A DNA stretch of 64,000 nt, taken from positions 22,324,157 through 22,388,156 of the forward strand of contig CM060192.1 of assembly GCA_030549335.1 (NCBI GenBank), in the 5' to 3' direction. The position numbers and the translations under genes are program-made. Each line of letters begins with the position of its first letter. The first letter of the stretch is position 1. Below the pieces are notes generated by a model that was given only the letters and a program-made list of their open reading frames with translations, did no database searches and had not been told where the DNA came from. Source of the stretch: Pontederia crassipes (Eukaryota; Streptophyta; Magnoliopsida; Commelinales; Pontederiaceae). Below are positions 1 to 9,651 of the stretch, one piece after another.

Positions 1-109
1 TATGTGGTCTGTTAATCTAACCAGTTTGTGGAGTGATTAATAGTCTAGGATTTTCATATTAATGCATCTTAATTTTAATCTTATCTGACGAATACCAGTT
101 TGTGAGACT

Positions 110-337
110 TTAGGTGTGATTAAATTTAAGATAGTTTGATTTACCTCGCTTGGACTCGCCGGCACGGTGATGTACGCCGACCAGATAGCGGCGGGTCGCA
201 AGAGATCCGTCAGGGATCGCCTGGAGGGCGAGGCTGTCAGTGATCTCCCCCGCTCGAGGTCGGCCGGCACGAAAAGGCAACGACAAGACGATGGCAAATG
301 GAAGCATGATCTTTATGAAGGTTCGTGAGAAACTCAT
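110..337 (-). CDS. Small unassigned reading frame in a GC-rich patch
   Basis: A 75-codon minus-strand frame lies in an abruptly GC-rich patch at the start of the 146-1517 insertion. Its N-terminus (MSFSRTFIKIMLPFAIVLSL, residues 1-20) looks like a signal peptide, followed by a charged tail. The last ~10 codons run into LTR sequence, so any original gene would have ended or been cut there. I recognise no family. It may be a captured exon or a chance frame. Confidence 0.15.
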   Translation of the reverse strand: MSFSRTFIKIMLPFAIVLSLPFRAGRPRAGEITDSLALQAIPDGSLATRRYLVGVHHRAGESKRGKSNYLKFNHT

Positions 338-1517
338 ATTCTATGTTGCACGGCTATGGGTATGTACCGGTATCTTGTATGGGTATGGGTACAAGTATGT
401 CAATTTTATATAAATAATATAAAAAGTTTAAAAGTTCATAAGGCATTTGTTTTAGAAAAGTTTATCATAATCGATGATATAAGTGAATGGTATATTGGTA
501 GGCTTGGCAGCATTTAGAGATAATAATTACTAAAAAATAACACTTTCAGCTGAGAAAGAAAAAATGTTAATGTCGCCATCTTTCCTAGTTAATCATTAAT
601 CATAAGTTTAAAATTTTAAGTTGTAATATATACGAAAATTAATTAAAAAGTTTAACAATAAGATAATGTATACAGCACATTAATTAACTTTAACTTATAT
701 GTATACCTTTCACCATGTACGGTGGCATCTCTTAGTTTGACTGTTTTGGCTCTTCTTTAAATGTGTTTGTCTACTTTTCTCGATCTTGGCTTTTTCCTTT
801 CTTGGCTACAAATCTTCTGTTCCAATGTTCTCACCAAGAAGAAGCCTGGTGCCACTCCAAGAAGAAACAAGAGGTGGATGACTGGAATCTCTTGATTACT
901 AGACTTTGCTTTGTTGTTTGAAGAAACCAATCTTTAGATTCTTTTTTCTTCATTGGCGTCAGTTCTTTTTTCCTTTTCTTTTTTCTTCTTCACCATTTCC
1001 ACACTATTCTATCATTTTTGTTTGGAAGAAGTGTGCTGCCAATTGCATTCTGTTTAGTTTAAATTATGTTTATATATAAGTTAATTAAACATTGACCATT
1101 AATACCTTATTCAGATTTTCAAGACTAATAGATTTTTTATATCATCTAAAAGACAATATGATATATTCTTAAAAAGCACTAAAATAATAATATATAATAT
1201 TTGATCTTAATGAACTATAAAATTTATTAAAGTGCAATATAATTCTTAGCATACATATAATAAAAAATATTTTGATGTAAGATAATATATTATTAGATTC
1301 ATAACGTAACATGAAGTTATTAGAAGATATTAAAATTCATGAAAGTGAGACTAAAGCTGGTCCCAAGCCCGGATAAAGGAGGAGGGTTGTGTTAGGCCCC
1401 GATAGCCAGCGTAAAACTTTATCGAATCTCATGAACATGGATCAACGAATGCGGAATGGCGTCGTATGATCCATGTAGCCGACCCCACCTAGTGGGATAA
1501 GGCTTTGTTGTTGATTG
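146..1517 (+). mobile_element. Insertion ending in an RTE-LINE 3' tail, flanked by a 10 bp duplication
   Basis: TTGATTTACC occurs at 136-145 and again at 1518-1527, exactly where the LTR is interrupted. The last ~160 bp (from about 1358) read GGTCCCAAGCCCGGATAAAG ... CCACCTAGTGGGATAAGGC followed by TTGTTGTTG-like repeats. I recognise this as the 3' end of plant RTE-type LINEs, and it recurs at 2471-2638 and 63375-63455. The remaining ~1.2 kb does not read as RTE reverse transcriptase. It holds a GC-rich stretch (146-300) and AT-rich DNA, so the insert may be chimeric or contain a second insertion. Confidence 0.7.
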
Positions 1518-1902
1518 TTGATTTACCGGATTAAATAGCAGAATTACCAGTTTGTGGACTCTGTGATGTTAATTTTGTAAATTAATAACTTGAGAAAATT
1601 CCTAATCCATCTTAAAAGATTAAATTTATCTTTTATGGTTCAAACATTTATCCTGATCTATTTTCATCCTAAGGCCTAACTTCAACACCACTATATTATC
1701 TTTATCTTATTTTCTTTATTTTATTTTATAAAATCTCTTTCCTAAATACATGTTTTTCCTCTCTTATTAATTTATAAATCCAGATATTGAATTAATAATA
1801 TTCCTCGTGGGTTCGACACTCTTACTCCTATTACTATATTACTTGAGCGACTAGTGCACTTGCTAGCAAATTTTATTGTTACAAATCAAACGCATCAGGC
1901 AA

Positions 1903-2154
1903 TCACCAGCCCTGACTGCCACGTCTATTGAGGCCTCTCAATGAGCTCCATGACGCATCCATCAACGATAGGCCCATGTCAATGATATCTGATTGGCTCC
2001 ACACGTCCTGAGTCATGGGGCAGCCATAGAATAGATGAATCAGGTTGCAAGTTCCCTCTTCTTGACCAGAAGAAGTGAGTCCAGTCAAGTAGAGGTGGGC
2101 CTTGTAATAATGGGCACACAACGCAGTCATAGGCATGGCAATGTGGCTCGACAA
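1903..2154 (-). pseudogene. L1 LINE fragment with zf-RVT-like sequence
   Basis: The minus strand reads ...GTCNLIHLFYGCPMTQDVWS..., which resembles the zinc-binding segment (zf-RVT) near the end of plant L1 ORF2 or of reverse-transcriptase-like proteins, typically C-x2-C ... HLF-x2-C-x6-VW. Only this tail module is visible. No reverse transcriptase or endonuclease core is next to it. It lies between the two inverted LTR pieces. The match is short, so the call is tentative. Confidence 0.4.
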
Positions 2155-2385
2155 TCTTCACCTAACAAAAAGTTTGACTATAACTACCTCAACTATGGAC
2201 TCATGCAGAACAAGAGATGGGCATGATCCGCCAATGAGTAAGCAAGGGGCCCAGACGTGCAGTCCCATGTATGGCACACAATGGTGGCATGCTAGTAACA
2301 GTGACAATTGGTTTCCCATGAGAAGATGCAGCTAGTGATAGTTTTGGTGTGTGTGTGGGGTAATGCATAGGATGATAACAATTTA

Positions 2386-2956
2386 AGGATAAATATGTGA
2401 ACCAAAAAAATAAATTAAAGTTCTTAAGATGGATTAGAATTTTTTTAAGTTATTAATTTATAAGATTAAACTCCGCCTATATTTTATAGCCGGTCCCAAG
2501 CCCGGATAAAGGAGGAGGGTTGTGTTAGGCCCGACATCCAGCATAAAATCCTGTCGAATCTTATGAACATGGATTAATGAATATGCGTCGTATGATCCAG
2601 CCGACCCCACCTAGTGGGATAAGGCTTTGTTGTTGTTGTATTAATTTATAAGATTAAAATCACAGAGTTCACAAACTGATAATTCTATTATTTAATCAAG
2701 CAAATCAAACTATCTTAAATTTAATCAAAACTGAAGTCCCACAAACTGATATTCATGCAGATGAGATTAGATTTAAGATGCATTAATATGAAAATCCTAG
2801 ACTATTAATCACTCCACAAACTGGTATAGATGAACAAACCACACAATTCTAATTCTCCACACACTAATTATTAGACCTATGACAATTTTTAATTTCACAA
2901 TAAATCTTTTAATTTAATTAAATAAAATCTGAAATCAAGTAGTCCACAAACTGGTA
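2386..2956 (-). mobile_element. Inverted LTR fragment, same family as 1-1897
   Basis: This is the reverse complement of the mid-to-late part of the LTR at 51738-53434. CCACAAACTGGT motifs lie near 2669, 2740, 2815 and 2942, and GATGCATTAATATGAAAATC sits near 2780. It is interrupted by the RTE tail at 2471-2638. With 1-1897 it forms a pair of inverted LTR pieces about 0.5 kb apart. It is an old fragment with no flanking duplication that I can define. Confidence 0.8.
2471..2638 (+). mobile_element. 5'-truncated RTE LINE tail with a 20 bp target-site duplication
   Basis: A 168 bp insert is flanked by identical copies of TATTAATTTATAAGATTAAA at 2451-2470 and 2639-2658. It contains the GGTCCCAAGCCCGGATAAAG block, the CCACCTAGTGGGATAAGGC block and a terminal (TTG)n. 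Strong 5' truncation and a long, exact duplication are standard marks of LINE target-primed reverse transcription. No coding sequence remains. Confidence 0.9.
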
Positions 2957-4559
2957 AGAGCACGGTGAGTTATCCTAACTCCCATGAGTTATATTATTGA
3001 ATTCTGACAAGTATTTGATACAATGCCGAGAATGCCTAAGTATTGCGAAAGTGAATAAAATATGGCTTCCTTCCCCCAAGTCCTTTTGTGTTTGATCACC
3101 TGCACCGAGTCTGATCCTGAAAATATTCTAAGGCATTCGCTCTTGTGCATTGTAGGATGACCCTCTTACACGAAAGAGAAAGCCAAGTACTGCACAAGGA
3201 TTCCTTGGTTGTTTCACAAAGCCCATGAAAGCCCCCTCTTATGCTCGTCTGAGCCCTCGCAGATGAGGATGTGATGCTCCTCTTCTGCTCATGAGCATCT
3301 GCTGGCATGGGAAATGAGGAGGACGTCAGAAAGAAGAGAAGACAAAAGACAGATGAAAACAGAAAGAAGCAATAGCATGGAATAACAGCTTCAGCTAACG
3401 CAGCAGTGCGCAGGCAGGTACTGAGAGAAATTTGGACTCAGGAGGAAGCATATACTTGCAAGTTAGGGTCGGGACCAGGGTAACAGAAAAGGAAATAAAC
3501 TGGGATCGATGGATCTGGCCTGCACACGAAACCTCTACCGAGTGCTGACTCAAAACTTTGCATGTTATTCAACTCATTTCGACTTGGTGGATCATAGAAT
3601 AGCCCAGTTCTATGACTCAAGACCTTGACAACACTGAGTACAAGTAACATCTGATCCACATATCACTTCACATTCCCTTGGGATATCTCAATCAAATAGT
3701 AAGTTCAACAACTCAACACAATTTTAAATATTTTGAAAGGTTGTCTTTTCTTTTGAGGGGTTAGTTTGGAAGTAATATGCCCACACTTTATTATAGCTGA
3801 TAATGAGTAGACGATAATTGGTTTTAAGATAATAGCATACATAACATTACTTGTTGTGGGTTGTCATCTTAAGGTACCAAATACCCACAACGAGCATTTG
3901 TTAATTGTTGACACAAATGATGCGTCAAAACAATGAGCATTTGAATAAAGACATGAAGAATTTTGAGAAAACAAGCATCAAAACTCCAACCTGCATGCCC
4001 GACAAAGGTGTGCAGACAAGTCCTTCCTCTCCAAAGCTTCATGGTTGCATCACTAGAAGCTATAGAAAATATTTAAAGATCACATTAAGATCACTATAGT
4101 GTGAAGAAAATAAACAATGCTTAAATGCGACATATACATGTCGGTGTGTTATCTTCATGGAGCAGCAACCAAGTAAAGAATATCTCATTATCTACTATAG
4201 AAAAAATTGTTCTCAATGTCATACATGTTCAGTAATGAGGTTCTTTTGACATCAGTGTTCTCTAAACAAAAGTGGAGAAGCTAAAATGATCAAGGTAAAT
4301 CTATAAACAAGACGCAAGAGTCTAAGCTAACATGCTAACTCAAAACAGAAAAAGAAGGACAAAGATGACTACTCAAACTTAATGATCAGCCAACTTTCTT
4401 AATAGATATCAATTAGAATTTTACATATAATTATAAGCTTTCGAGAAATAATTCCTGTGTCTGATACCAAGATCTAGTATGAGATAGCATATTTTCTGGA
4501 TTTCTGAATAAAAACAAGCTCTGCCCCGAAAATCATGTCAATTGGACGAGTTTGTATTG
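2957..4559. other. No recognised gene; unassigned intergenic DNA
   Basis: The part at 3040-3660 is less AT-rich than its surroundings. It carries short minus-strand frames (3096-3308 and 3438-3659; the latter reads ...GRGFVCRPDPSIPVYFLFC...) that I cannot assign to any family. They could be exon remnants. From 3660 to 4559 I see only AT-rich sequence without recognisable repeats or coding signatures. Confidence 0.5.
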
Positions 4560-4599
4560 TTCTTTTCTGCAGAACCCATGCCTAGGGCTCTGGCGACCC

Positions 4600-5180
4600 G
4601 CATGACCCACGACTAGGGCAACCAGCCCTTACATCACCGGGGGCTTCTCCCCGGCGGTGCCACCGCCATTGCCGGCGACCCCGTCGGCAGTGCCACCACT
4701 GTCTCCAGCGACCTCCGTCGGCAGCATGTCCGACGAATGCTTTCTTTCCCTCTGCTGCTCTGCTCGCCTTCCCTGTGAGCACGCGAACAGCGGACTAGGG
4801 CATCCAGCCGCCATTTCTCTCGACCAGGAAACCTGATCCTTGGTACCAGGACCCGCGCGAGCACGCCTTGGACACCGGCGACCCGCGCGAGCACGCCTAG
4901 GGCATTGGCGACCCACGCGACCTACGCCTAGGGCATCCTGCCCTTACATCGCCGGGAGCTTCTCCCCGGCGGTGCCACCGCCATTGCCGGCGGCCCCCGT
5001 CGGCGGTGCCTCCACCGTCTCCGGCGATCCTCGCCGGCGGCGTCTCCGACGATTGCTTTCTTCCCCTCTGATGCTTTGCTCGCTTACTTTTCCCCTGTGA
5101 GCACGAGAGCCTACCTGTCTCCGGCGACCCTGGTGGTGTCGCCTCCGACGAATGTGTCTTCTTTCTCTCCCTGCTTCGCT
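4600..5180 (+). repeat. Tandemly repeated GC-rich LINE leader
   Basis: Two imperfect copies of a unit of about 325 bp follow one another, near 4610-4790 and 4930-5110. Each runs from TTACATC(A/G)CCGGG through CTTCTCCCCGGCGGTGCCAC and CTCTGCTGC/TCTGATGC to a GTGAGCACG block. Between them lie shorter repeats of CGACCCGCGCGAGCACGCC (about 4852-4935). The position, just before ORF1, resembles a monomer-type LINE 5' promoter region, although promoter function is inference. Confidence 0.6.
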
Positions 5181-5317
5181 CTCACCACCTCCCGCTGCCG
5201 CATCATCAGCTGCACTCCGGCGGCCTCTCCCTTCCCCTCCGCGGAAGACTGTACGGGGAACCCCTCCACACGTCTTCGACAGACCCAGCTGGCAGCGACC
5301 TCTCCTCTCCGGGAACG

Positions 5318-7114
5318 ATGTGCCACAGGGTGCTTCATCCCAGCGATGGCTGGACCACCGTAGACCGCATCCGAGATATCCGCAGACCTACTTCCCGCTG
5401 CTACAGATGTTTAGAGGAGGGGCATTTCGCACGGCTCTGCTCTGGCCCTCTCCGCTGCCTTCGTTGTAGGAGCGAGGGTCACCTGAGGACGTCGTGCCCC
5501 CGATCCCGGATGGAACGTCCATCTGCGACACCACAGGCGCGACCTCAACAAAATGCGACCCATGCCTCCCCTAGGCTGGCACCTGAGATGGCTCTTACCC
5601 TTTCCATTCCGTGGTCACCTGAGATCCAGCGTGTTGTTGACCTGCTACGTGACTGCGTCGTCGGCGAGGCCAAGTGGTCCCCCCTCGAATCAGCAGCTCT
5701 TCGTTCAGCAGTCATTGCCGAGATGGGAGCCTCGCCGCCCTTCCATCTAAGTCGCATCTCGCCCTCCCTGTGGCTGCTTGTCCTAGGGTCCTCGCAGCAA
5801 AAGGATCTCCTCCTTGCAGCGCTGACCAAGTTGTCGTCGCACTCCAGCGTTATGTGGCGGACGTGGAAAAAAGACGATGGAGCTAAGCTGGCACCCAGTG
5901 GGAGACGCCGAACAGTCGACATCCATGGCCTCCCACTTCATCTCCAACGGCCAGAGATAGCATTGGCAGTGGCGTGACAGCTGGGGAATCCCATCTCCAT
6001 TGCTCTCCCAGCCCTCGGATCGCCGGACCTGTCCATCACCTCTGTCGACGTTGAGCTCCGCCCAGAATGCAATCTCCCATCGACGTTGACTCTCTACACA
6101 GGCACCGATAGCTTCACCCTCAAGCTGCATTACTCGGATGGTGTCTCATCGTGGGCTGAGGTGGTCGCTGGTCACCCTCTACGGTCACCACGATCCTCTG
6201 CCCAGACGCCGGTCGCAGGTCAGGCAGGCCCGACAATGCACAAGCAGAGCACACTCAGGAGCCGTACCCTAATTCAAAATCCCAACCAACTGCTTAACCC
6301 AACCCACCCTGGTGCTGACACACACTCGCAAGTTGACTCAACGGCCTCCTACCTTGTACTCAATAACCCAAATCTCCAGGACCCAATCCCACCATCCAAT
6401 GCAGTTGAGATCCACCACCTTCGCGCCCACTCTGAACCTGCCCGCCGAGCCCACCTGCGATCCCAACTTCGAGCCCAAGCTGTCTCGAATCCGAATCTAA
6501 CCATTCCCCCCCTCGGCGAGCCTGTGAAGCTGCCCTCCCACCCCCGCATTGGTGACCAGTCGACCCCACCCCACTCTCCTTTCCTTACTGACTCGCTTCA
6601 GTCCGACAATGCACCGGTCCTCCCCTCGACCACCGCCACCATGCCCATAACCCCATCTTTGTCAGCTTTGCCCCTTTCCCTCGATCCAAGCCACACATCT
6701 CTAATCCCACCACGGTTCACACCACCCACTATCACTGGCATCCCAGAGATCATCCCGGTGACTATCACACCCGCTGATGATGATCCAGTAACTCCCCTCC
6801 TCTGTTATCAGCGGCGTCGGCCTGCACAGGTTGTCACGCCGCCAGCAGGACAGCTGTCGCTCACTCAACTGCCGCTGCTACGACTGCAAGAGAATTTGCA
6901 GCCATCCATGCAGTCATCATTGCCACCTCCCCAACAGCCTGTGGTGGGGGGTGCACCACGGACCGTGTGGGACCCGCTGACTGCCGATGACAAGGAAGTT
7001 GGGGTGCACCTCCGCGCCAGGAGGGCGAACGGGGAGGTTCGCCCAGGTGTAGATGCTGCCGGCCTCCGCCACACTCAACGGCGACCACCAAAAAGGGGAG
7101 TGGCCTTACACTGA
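5318..7114 (+). pseudogene. LINE ORF1 (CCHC zinc-knuckle, proline-rich)
   Basis: One frame runs from ATG 5318 to TGA 7114 with a single in-frame TGA at 5975-5977. The downstream ATG at 6086 is in the same frame. Residues 28-41 and 47-60 form two CX2CX4HX4C knuckles (CYRCLEEGHFARLC and CLRCRSEGHLRTSC), the nucleic-acid-binding signature of plant L1 ORF1 and related CCHC proteins. The middle section (residues ~90-220) has a folded-domain composition, with W and hydrophobic positions, reading KLAPSGRRRTVDIHGLPLHL near the stop. The region after about residue 260 is low-complexity, rich in proline, serine and glutamine. It would coat LINE RNA. Because the one stop is a TGA in an otherwise open 599-codon frame, the copy is only lightly decayed. 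A host CCHC gene of LINE origin is the alternative. Confidence 0.65.
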
Positions 7115-7460
7115 CCATTACAGCGGCTGCTCTCCCATTCTAGGAGCAGCCGCAAGAGACGCTCAGCGCCGCCACAGCCAGCAGGCCAGCAGCCGAACGT
7201 ACAGCAGTCGCCGCCGGTAGCAACACAGCAGTTGCCCATGCAGCCTTCATCGCCGTCGCCCCAGCAGGCAGTGGTGGGGGGTGCTCCGCAGACCGAGCCA
7301 GATCTGCCGACCACCGCTGAAGTGGTAGAGGGGGGGGCACCTTCTTGCCAGGTGGACGGATGAGGAGGTTCGCCTAGTTGCGGAGGCTGACGGCTTCCGC
7401 CACACACGCTAGCAAGATGGGTGGCCCCAAAATAGGGGAACAACCTTGATGAGTCAATGA
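6830..7460 (+). repeat. Imperfect tandem duplication at the LINE ORF1 3' end
   Basis: The segment from about 6890-7110 recurs at about 7230-7450: CAGCCATCCATGCAGTCATC / CATGCAGCCTTCATCGCC, then CAACAGCCTGTGGTGGGGGG / CAGCAGGCAGTGGTGGGGGG, then a GAGGTTCGCC block and a CCGCCACAC block. The period is roughly 330-345 bp. The first copy is inside the ORF1 frame. The second lies beyond the stop, so the true C-terminus may once have been longer or been ended by the duplication. Confidence 0.6.
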
Positions 7461-7857
7461 AGCTAACCATATGGATTGTATGGGCCAATATTGGGAGCGG
7501 CAGATGGGTGGGAAGTGTTTGTTTTCCTCCCCCCTGGGTGGCGGTCCTGTGATTTCACATGCTAGAGGCACCCACAGCGGATGAGCACTGTGTTTTGTTC
7601 CCTTTTGATTCGGAAAGAAGTGGAGAGTGAACGACGCTCGGGTCACTTTTGGTAGGAGAGATGTCTTTTTGTTTTGAGTGCCACCACTTTTCCTTTTTGT
7701 TTTGGGAGCGGGGTTAGAAGAGAGATTTTCTGTCTCCTTGCTGCTCTCCTTTGAGAGCCTACATCTGTACAATATTTTCATTCCACAGTTATATATATAG
7801 ATGTGTGGATGACAACCACAACTCTGGGGGTCATCCTTTTTCTCCTAAAAAAAAAAA

Positions 7858-8914
7858 GGACTAGGATCAGTTAGAAGGATAGAAGAGGAAAACATTGAGG
7901 ATCAACTTGGGATTTGGATGTTACGTGTTGATTTCTTTCTGCGTACACACACACACCCCAACCCCCTGCCCGCGCTCTTCTATATCTCCCCTGTCATACT
8001 CATGAGTTTTCCTTAGACAAATGTGAAAGGTTATATGCCTACATCAATCCTTGATGTTTAAATGTACTGCAACAAAGCTATCTCACTCCTGAATTCTCAT
8101 GGTATCTTTCTTTTTTTTCAGTTACATATTCGAACTGTACCACTGGCATTATGGTTTCACCTTAACAAAGTTCTTATGTTCTGAATATATCAAATCATAG
8201 TCAGCATCTAATGTCACAGCATGAATGCAGACATCACAACAGACAAGCACCTATGATCAAATGTTCGGTTATTACTATGTCCCAACAAAAAGATTGATGT
8301 TTATTGTACTTGCACTCACACTAAGTTCAGTTTGAAATTTCACTATCAAGATCACAAGATCGATTTTCTCTTTACAAATAAAATAACGGAGAGTTGGAGA
8401 CAAAGTCAATAAAAATATATCTCAATTATTATATTTCTAGCAGTCCGATTCACTGCAACTTCAGGCAAGAGTATCAACATGTACCACATTTAAACTAAGC
8501 CAATTGACAAATTTATAATTAATCACTATCACGAAACTGTTTCCTACTTTCAAATGAAATGGGAGCAAGAAAGCCAGTAAAAAGAATGCATAATTCTTTT
8601 ATGATGTGCGCACATTTATTCGTTCATATTTTCAGTAAGTTCATTATTTATTTACTTCATTCAGAAGTATTTACAAGGTTGGCTTAATAGATTTTAAAAT
8701 GCAAGCAATATTGCGGCATATTTTTGCTCCAGTTGCTTTGTGTTGATGATAAAAAAAATATGATGGAACACATGACGCACAAATTAGACTGTAATAATTA
8801 TTGGAATACAACAACCAAACATATTCATGAAAAAAGGGTAAGACCAGAGAAAAGGCTAAGAAGCTGAAAGGAGAAGGTAATTGTTAGAAGGAACCAGGAA
8901 TCAAAGCAGAGTAC
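7858..8914. other. AT-rich DNA downstream of the WD40 exons
   Basis: This stretch holds a short CA tract (near 7945-7958) and otherwise AT-rich sequence. I found no further WD40 exon on the minus strand and no repeat I can name. It is either the beginning of a long third intron of the WD40 gene or DNA beyond a truncation point. Confidence 0.45.
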
Positions 8915-9651
8915 CAGTGACAAACTCGCCCTCGGATAATTTGGCAACTGATTGAACAGCTACCTTATGAGCTTCCCAGAACTCAACAGTATGCCCTTTC
9001 CTCCATCGACGTACTTTGCTAAACATGGTAGTCTTATTAAACACGTTGCCGGATAAATTCTTCACAGTAGCATAAAACGAGCAAGGAATACCAGTCAAGA
9101 GATGAAGAGAGTATATCTCCATTTGAATCGACCGCGAGGCCCGTGACCTGCAGCTCATGCCCGGTCATCCTTTCGGCGATCTCTGCCGTCGCCACATCCC
9201 AGAGCAACACAAGGGTGTCCATCCCGCCTGAAACGATCGCACCCTCGCGGAACCGGTCGCAGGGCGGGATCCATGCCAGCGGCCCCACGAAGCTTGTGTG
9301 CCCAGCGAACGTCTTTGACGGCACGTACCCGTGCTCCTTCTCCGGGTCTGGCAGCCAAAGCCTCACCGTCTTGTCCCTTGAGGACGTTGCGATGCCGGAA
9401 TCCCCGCATACGCAAATCCTGCGAACCTGAAAAATAAAATATCGATGAATGGTGCTGGATCAATCTGGAGAAAAGACCAGGGTTCTTGAAACCCTAGAGT
9501 TGATCGGATCTAGAAGGGGGAGAGACAGGGACACGAGAAGATAATTAAAATAAAACGTCAATTCGGAAGGAGAGGCGATATGAGTACTCACATCGTCTTC
9601 GTGACCTCGGAGGGAACAGAGAATACGATACTCGCCATTGCCAAGCGCCAT
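8915..9651 (-). CDS. PLAA: PLAA/Doa1(Ufd3)-like WD40 protein, N-terminal exons 1-3
   Basis: Three exons can be placed on the minus strand: 9592-9651, 9092-9426 and 8915-9018. Splice signals are GT at 9591-9590, AG at 9428-9427, GT at 9091-9090, AG at 9020-9019 and GT at 8914-8913, all keeping frame. The start ATG at 9651 gives MALGNGEYRILCSLRGHEDD, then RRICVCGDSGIATSSRD, KTFAGHTSFVGPLAWIPP, SGGMDTLVLLWD, GHELQVTGLAVDSNGDILSS, VRRWRKGHTVEFWEAHK and KLSEGEFVTG. These are WD repeats 1-3 and the start of 4. They match the family start of phospholipase A2-activating protein (yeast Doa1/Ufd3), a ubiquitin- and Cdc48-binding adaptor in protein turnover. About 166 of the usual 750 or so residues are present. 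The remaining repeats and the PFU and PUL domains are not seen; the L1 at 4560-7857 lies downstream. A duplicated or truncated copy is as likely as a gene with a very long intron. Confidence 0.85.

Larger units (their letters stand above)
1..1897 (+). mobile_element. LTR fragment of the 51.7-58.9 kb element family, interrupted by an insertion
   Basis: Positions 1-145 and 1518-1897 match, in order, the last ~515 bp of the LTRs seen at 51738-53434 and 57233-58927. They share the repeated ACCAGTTTGTGGA motif, the CCTCGTGGGTTCGACACTC block and the terminal ACGCATCA at 1890-1897. The piece enters the window already inside the LTR. No primer-binding site follows 1897, so it is either a 3' LTR or a solo LTR. 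It is broken by the insertion at 146-1517. It is more diverged from the 51.7 kb LTRs than those two are from each other, so it is an older relic. Confidence 0.85.
4560..7857 (+). mobile_element. L1-like LINE carrying ORF1 only, with poly(A) end
   Basis: A sharply GC-rich block begins near 4560 with a repetitive leader, continues as an ORF1-type frame with paired CCHC knuckles (5318-7114), and ends in an AT-rich tail with ACAATATTTTCATTCCACAG and an A11 tract at 7847-7857. That arrangement is typical of plant L1 LINEs. ORF2 (endonuclease and reverse transcriptase) is absent, so the copy is either internally deleted or a non-autonomous ORF1-only derivative. I could not find a convincing flanking duplication. 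The 5' boundary is estimated from the change in base composition. Confidence 0.65.

Noticed and set aside
1358-1517. A stand-alone SINE
   Set aside because: The three copies have different 5' ends (insert lengths 1,372, 168 and 81 bp) and no A/B-box promoter is seen, which fits truncated RTE LINE tails better.
7075-7488. 137-codon minus-strand frame
   Set aside because: It is antisense to the LINE ORF1 end and its duplicated copy; GC-rich shadow frame.
9143-9463. Plus- and minus-strand frames overlapping the WD40 exon
   Set aside because: Only the minus frame with RRICVCGDSGIATSSRD and the WD repeats matches a family; the others are shadows.
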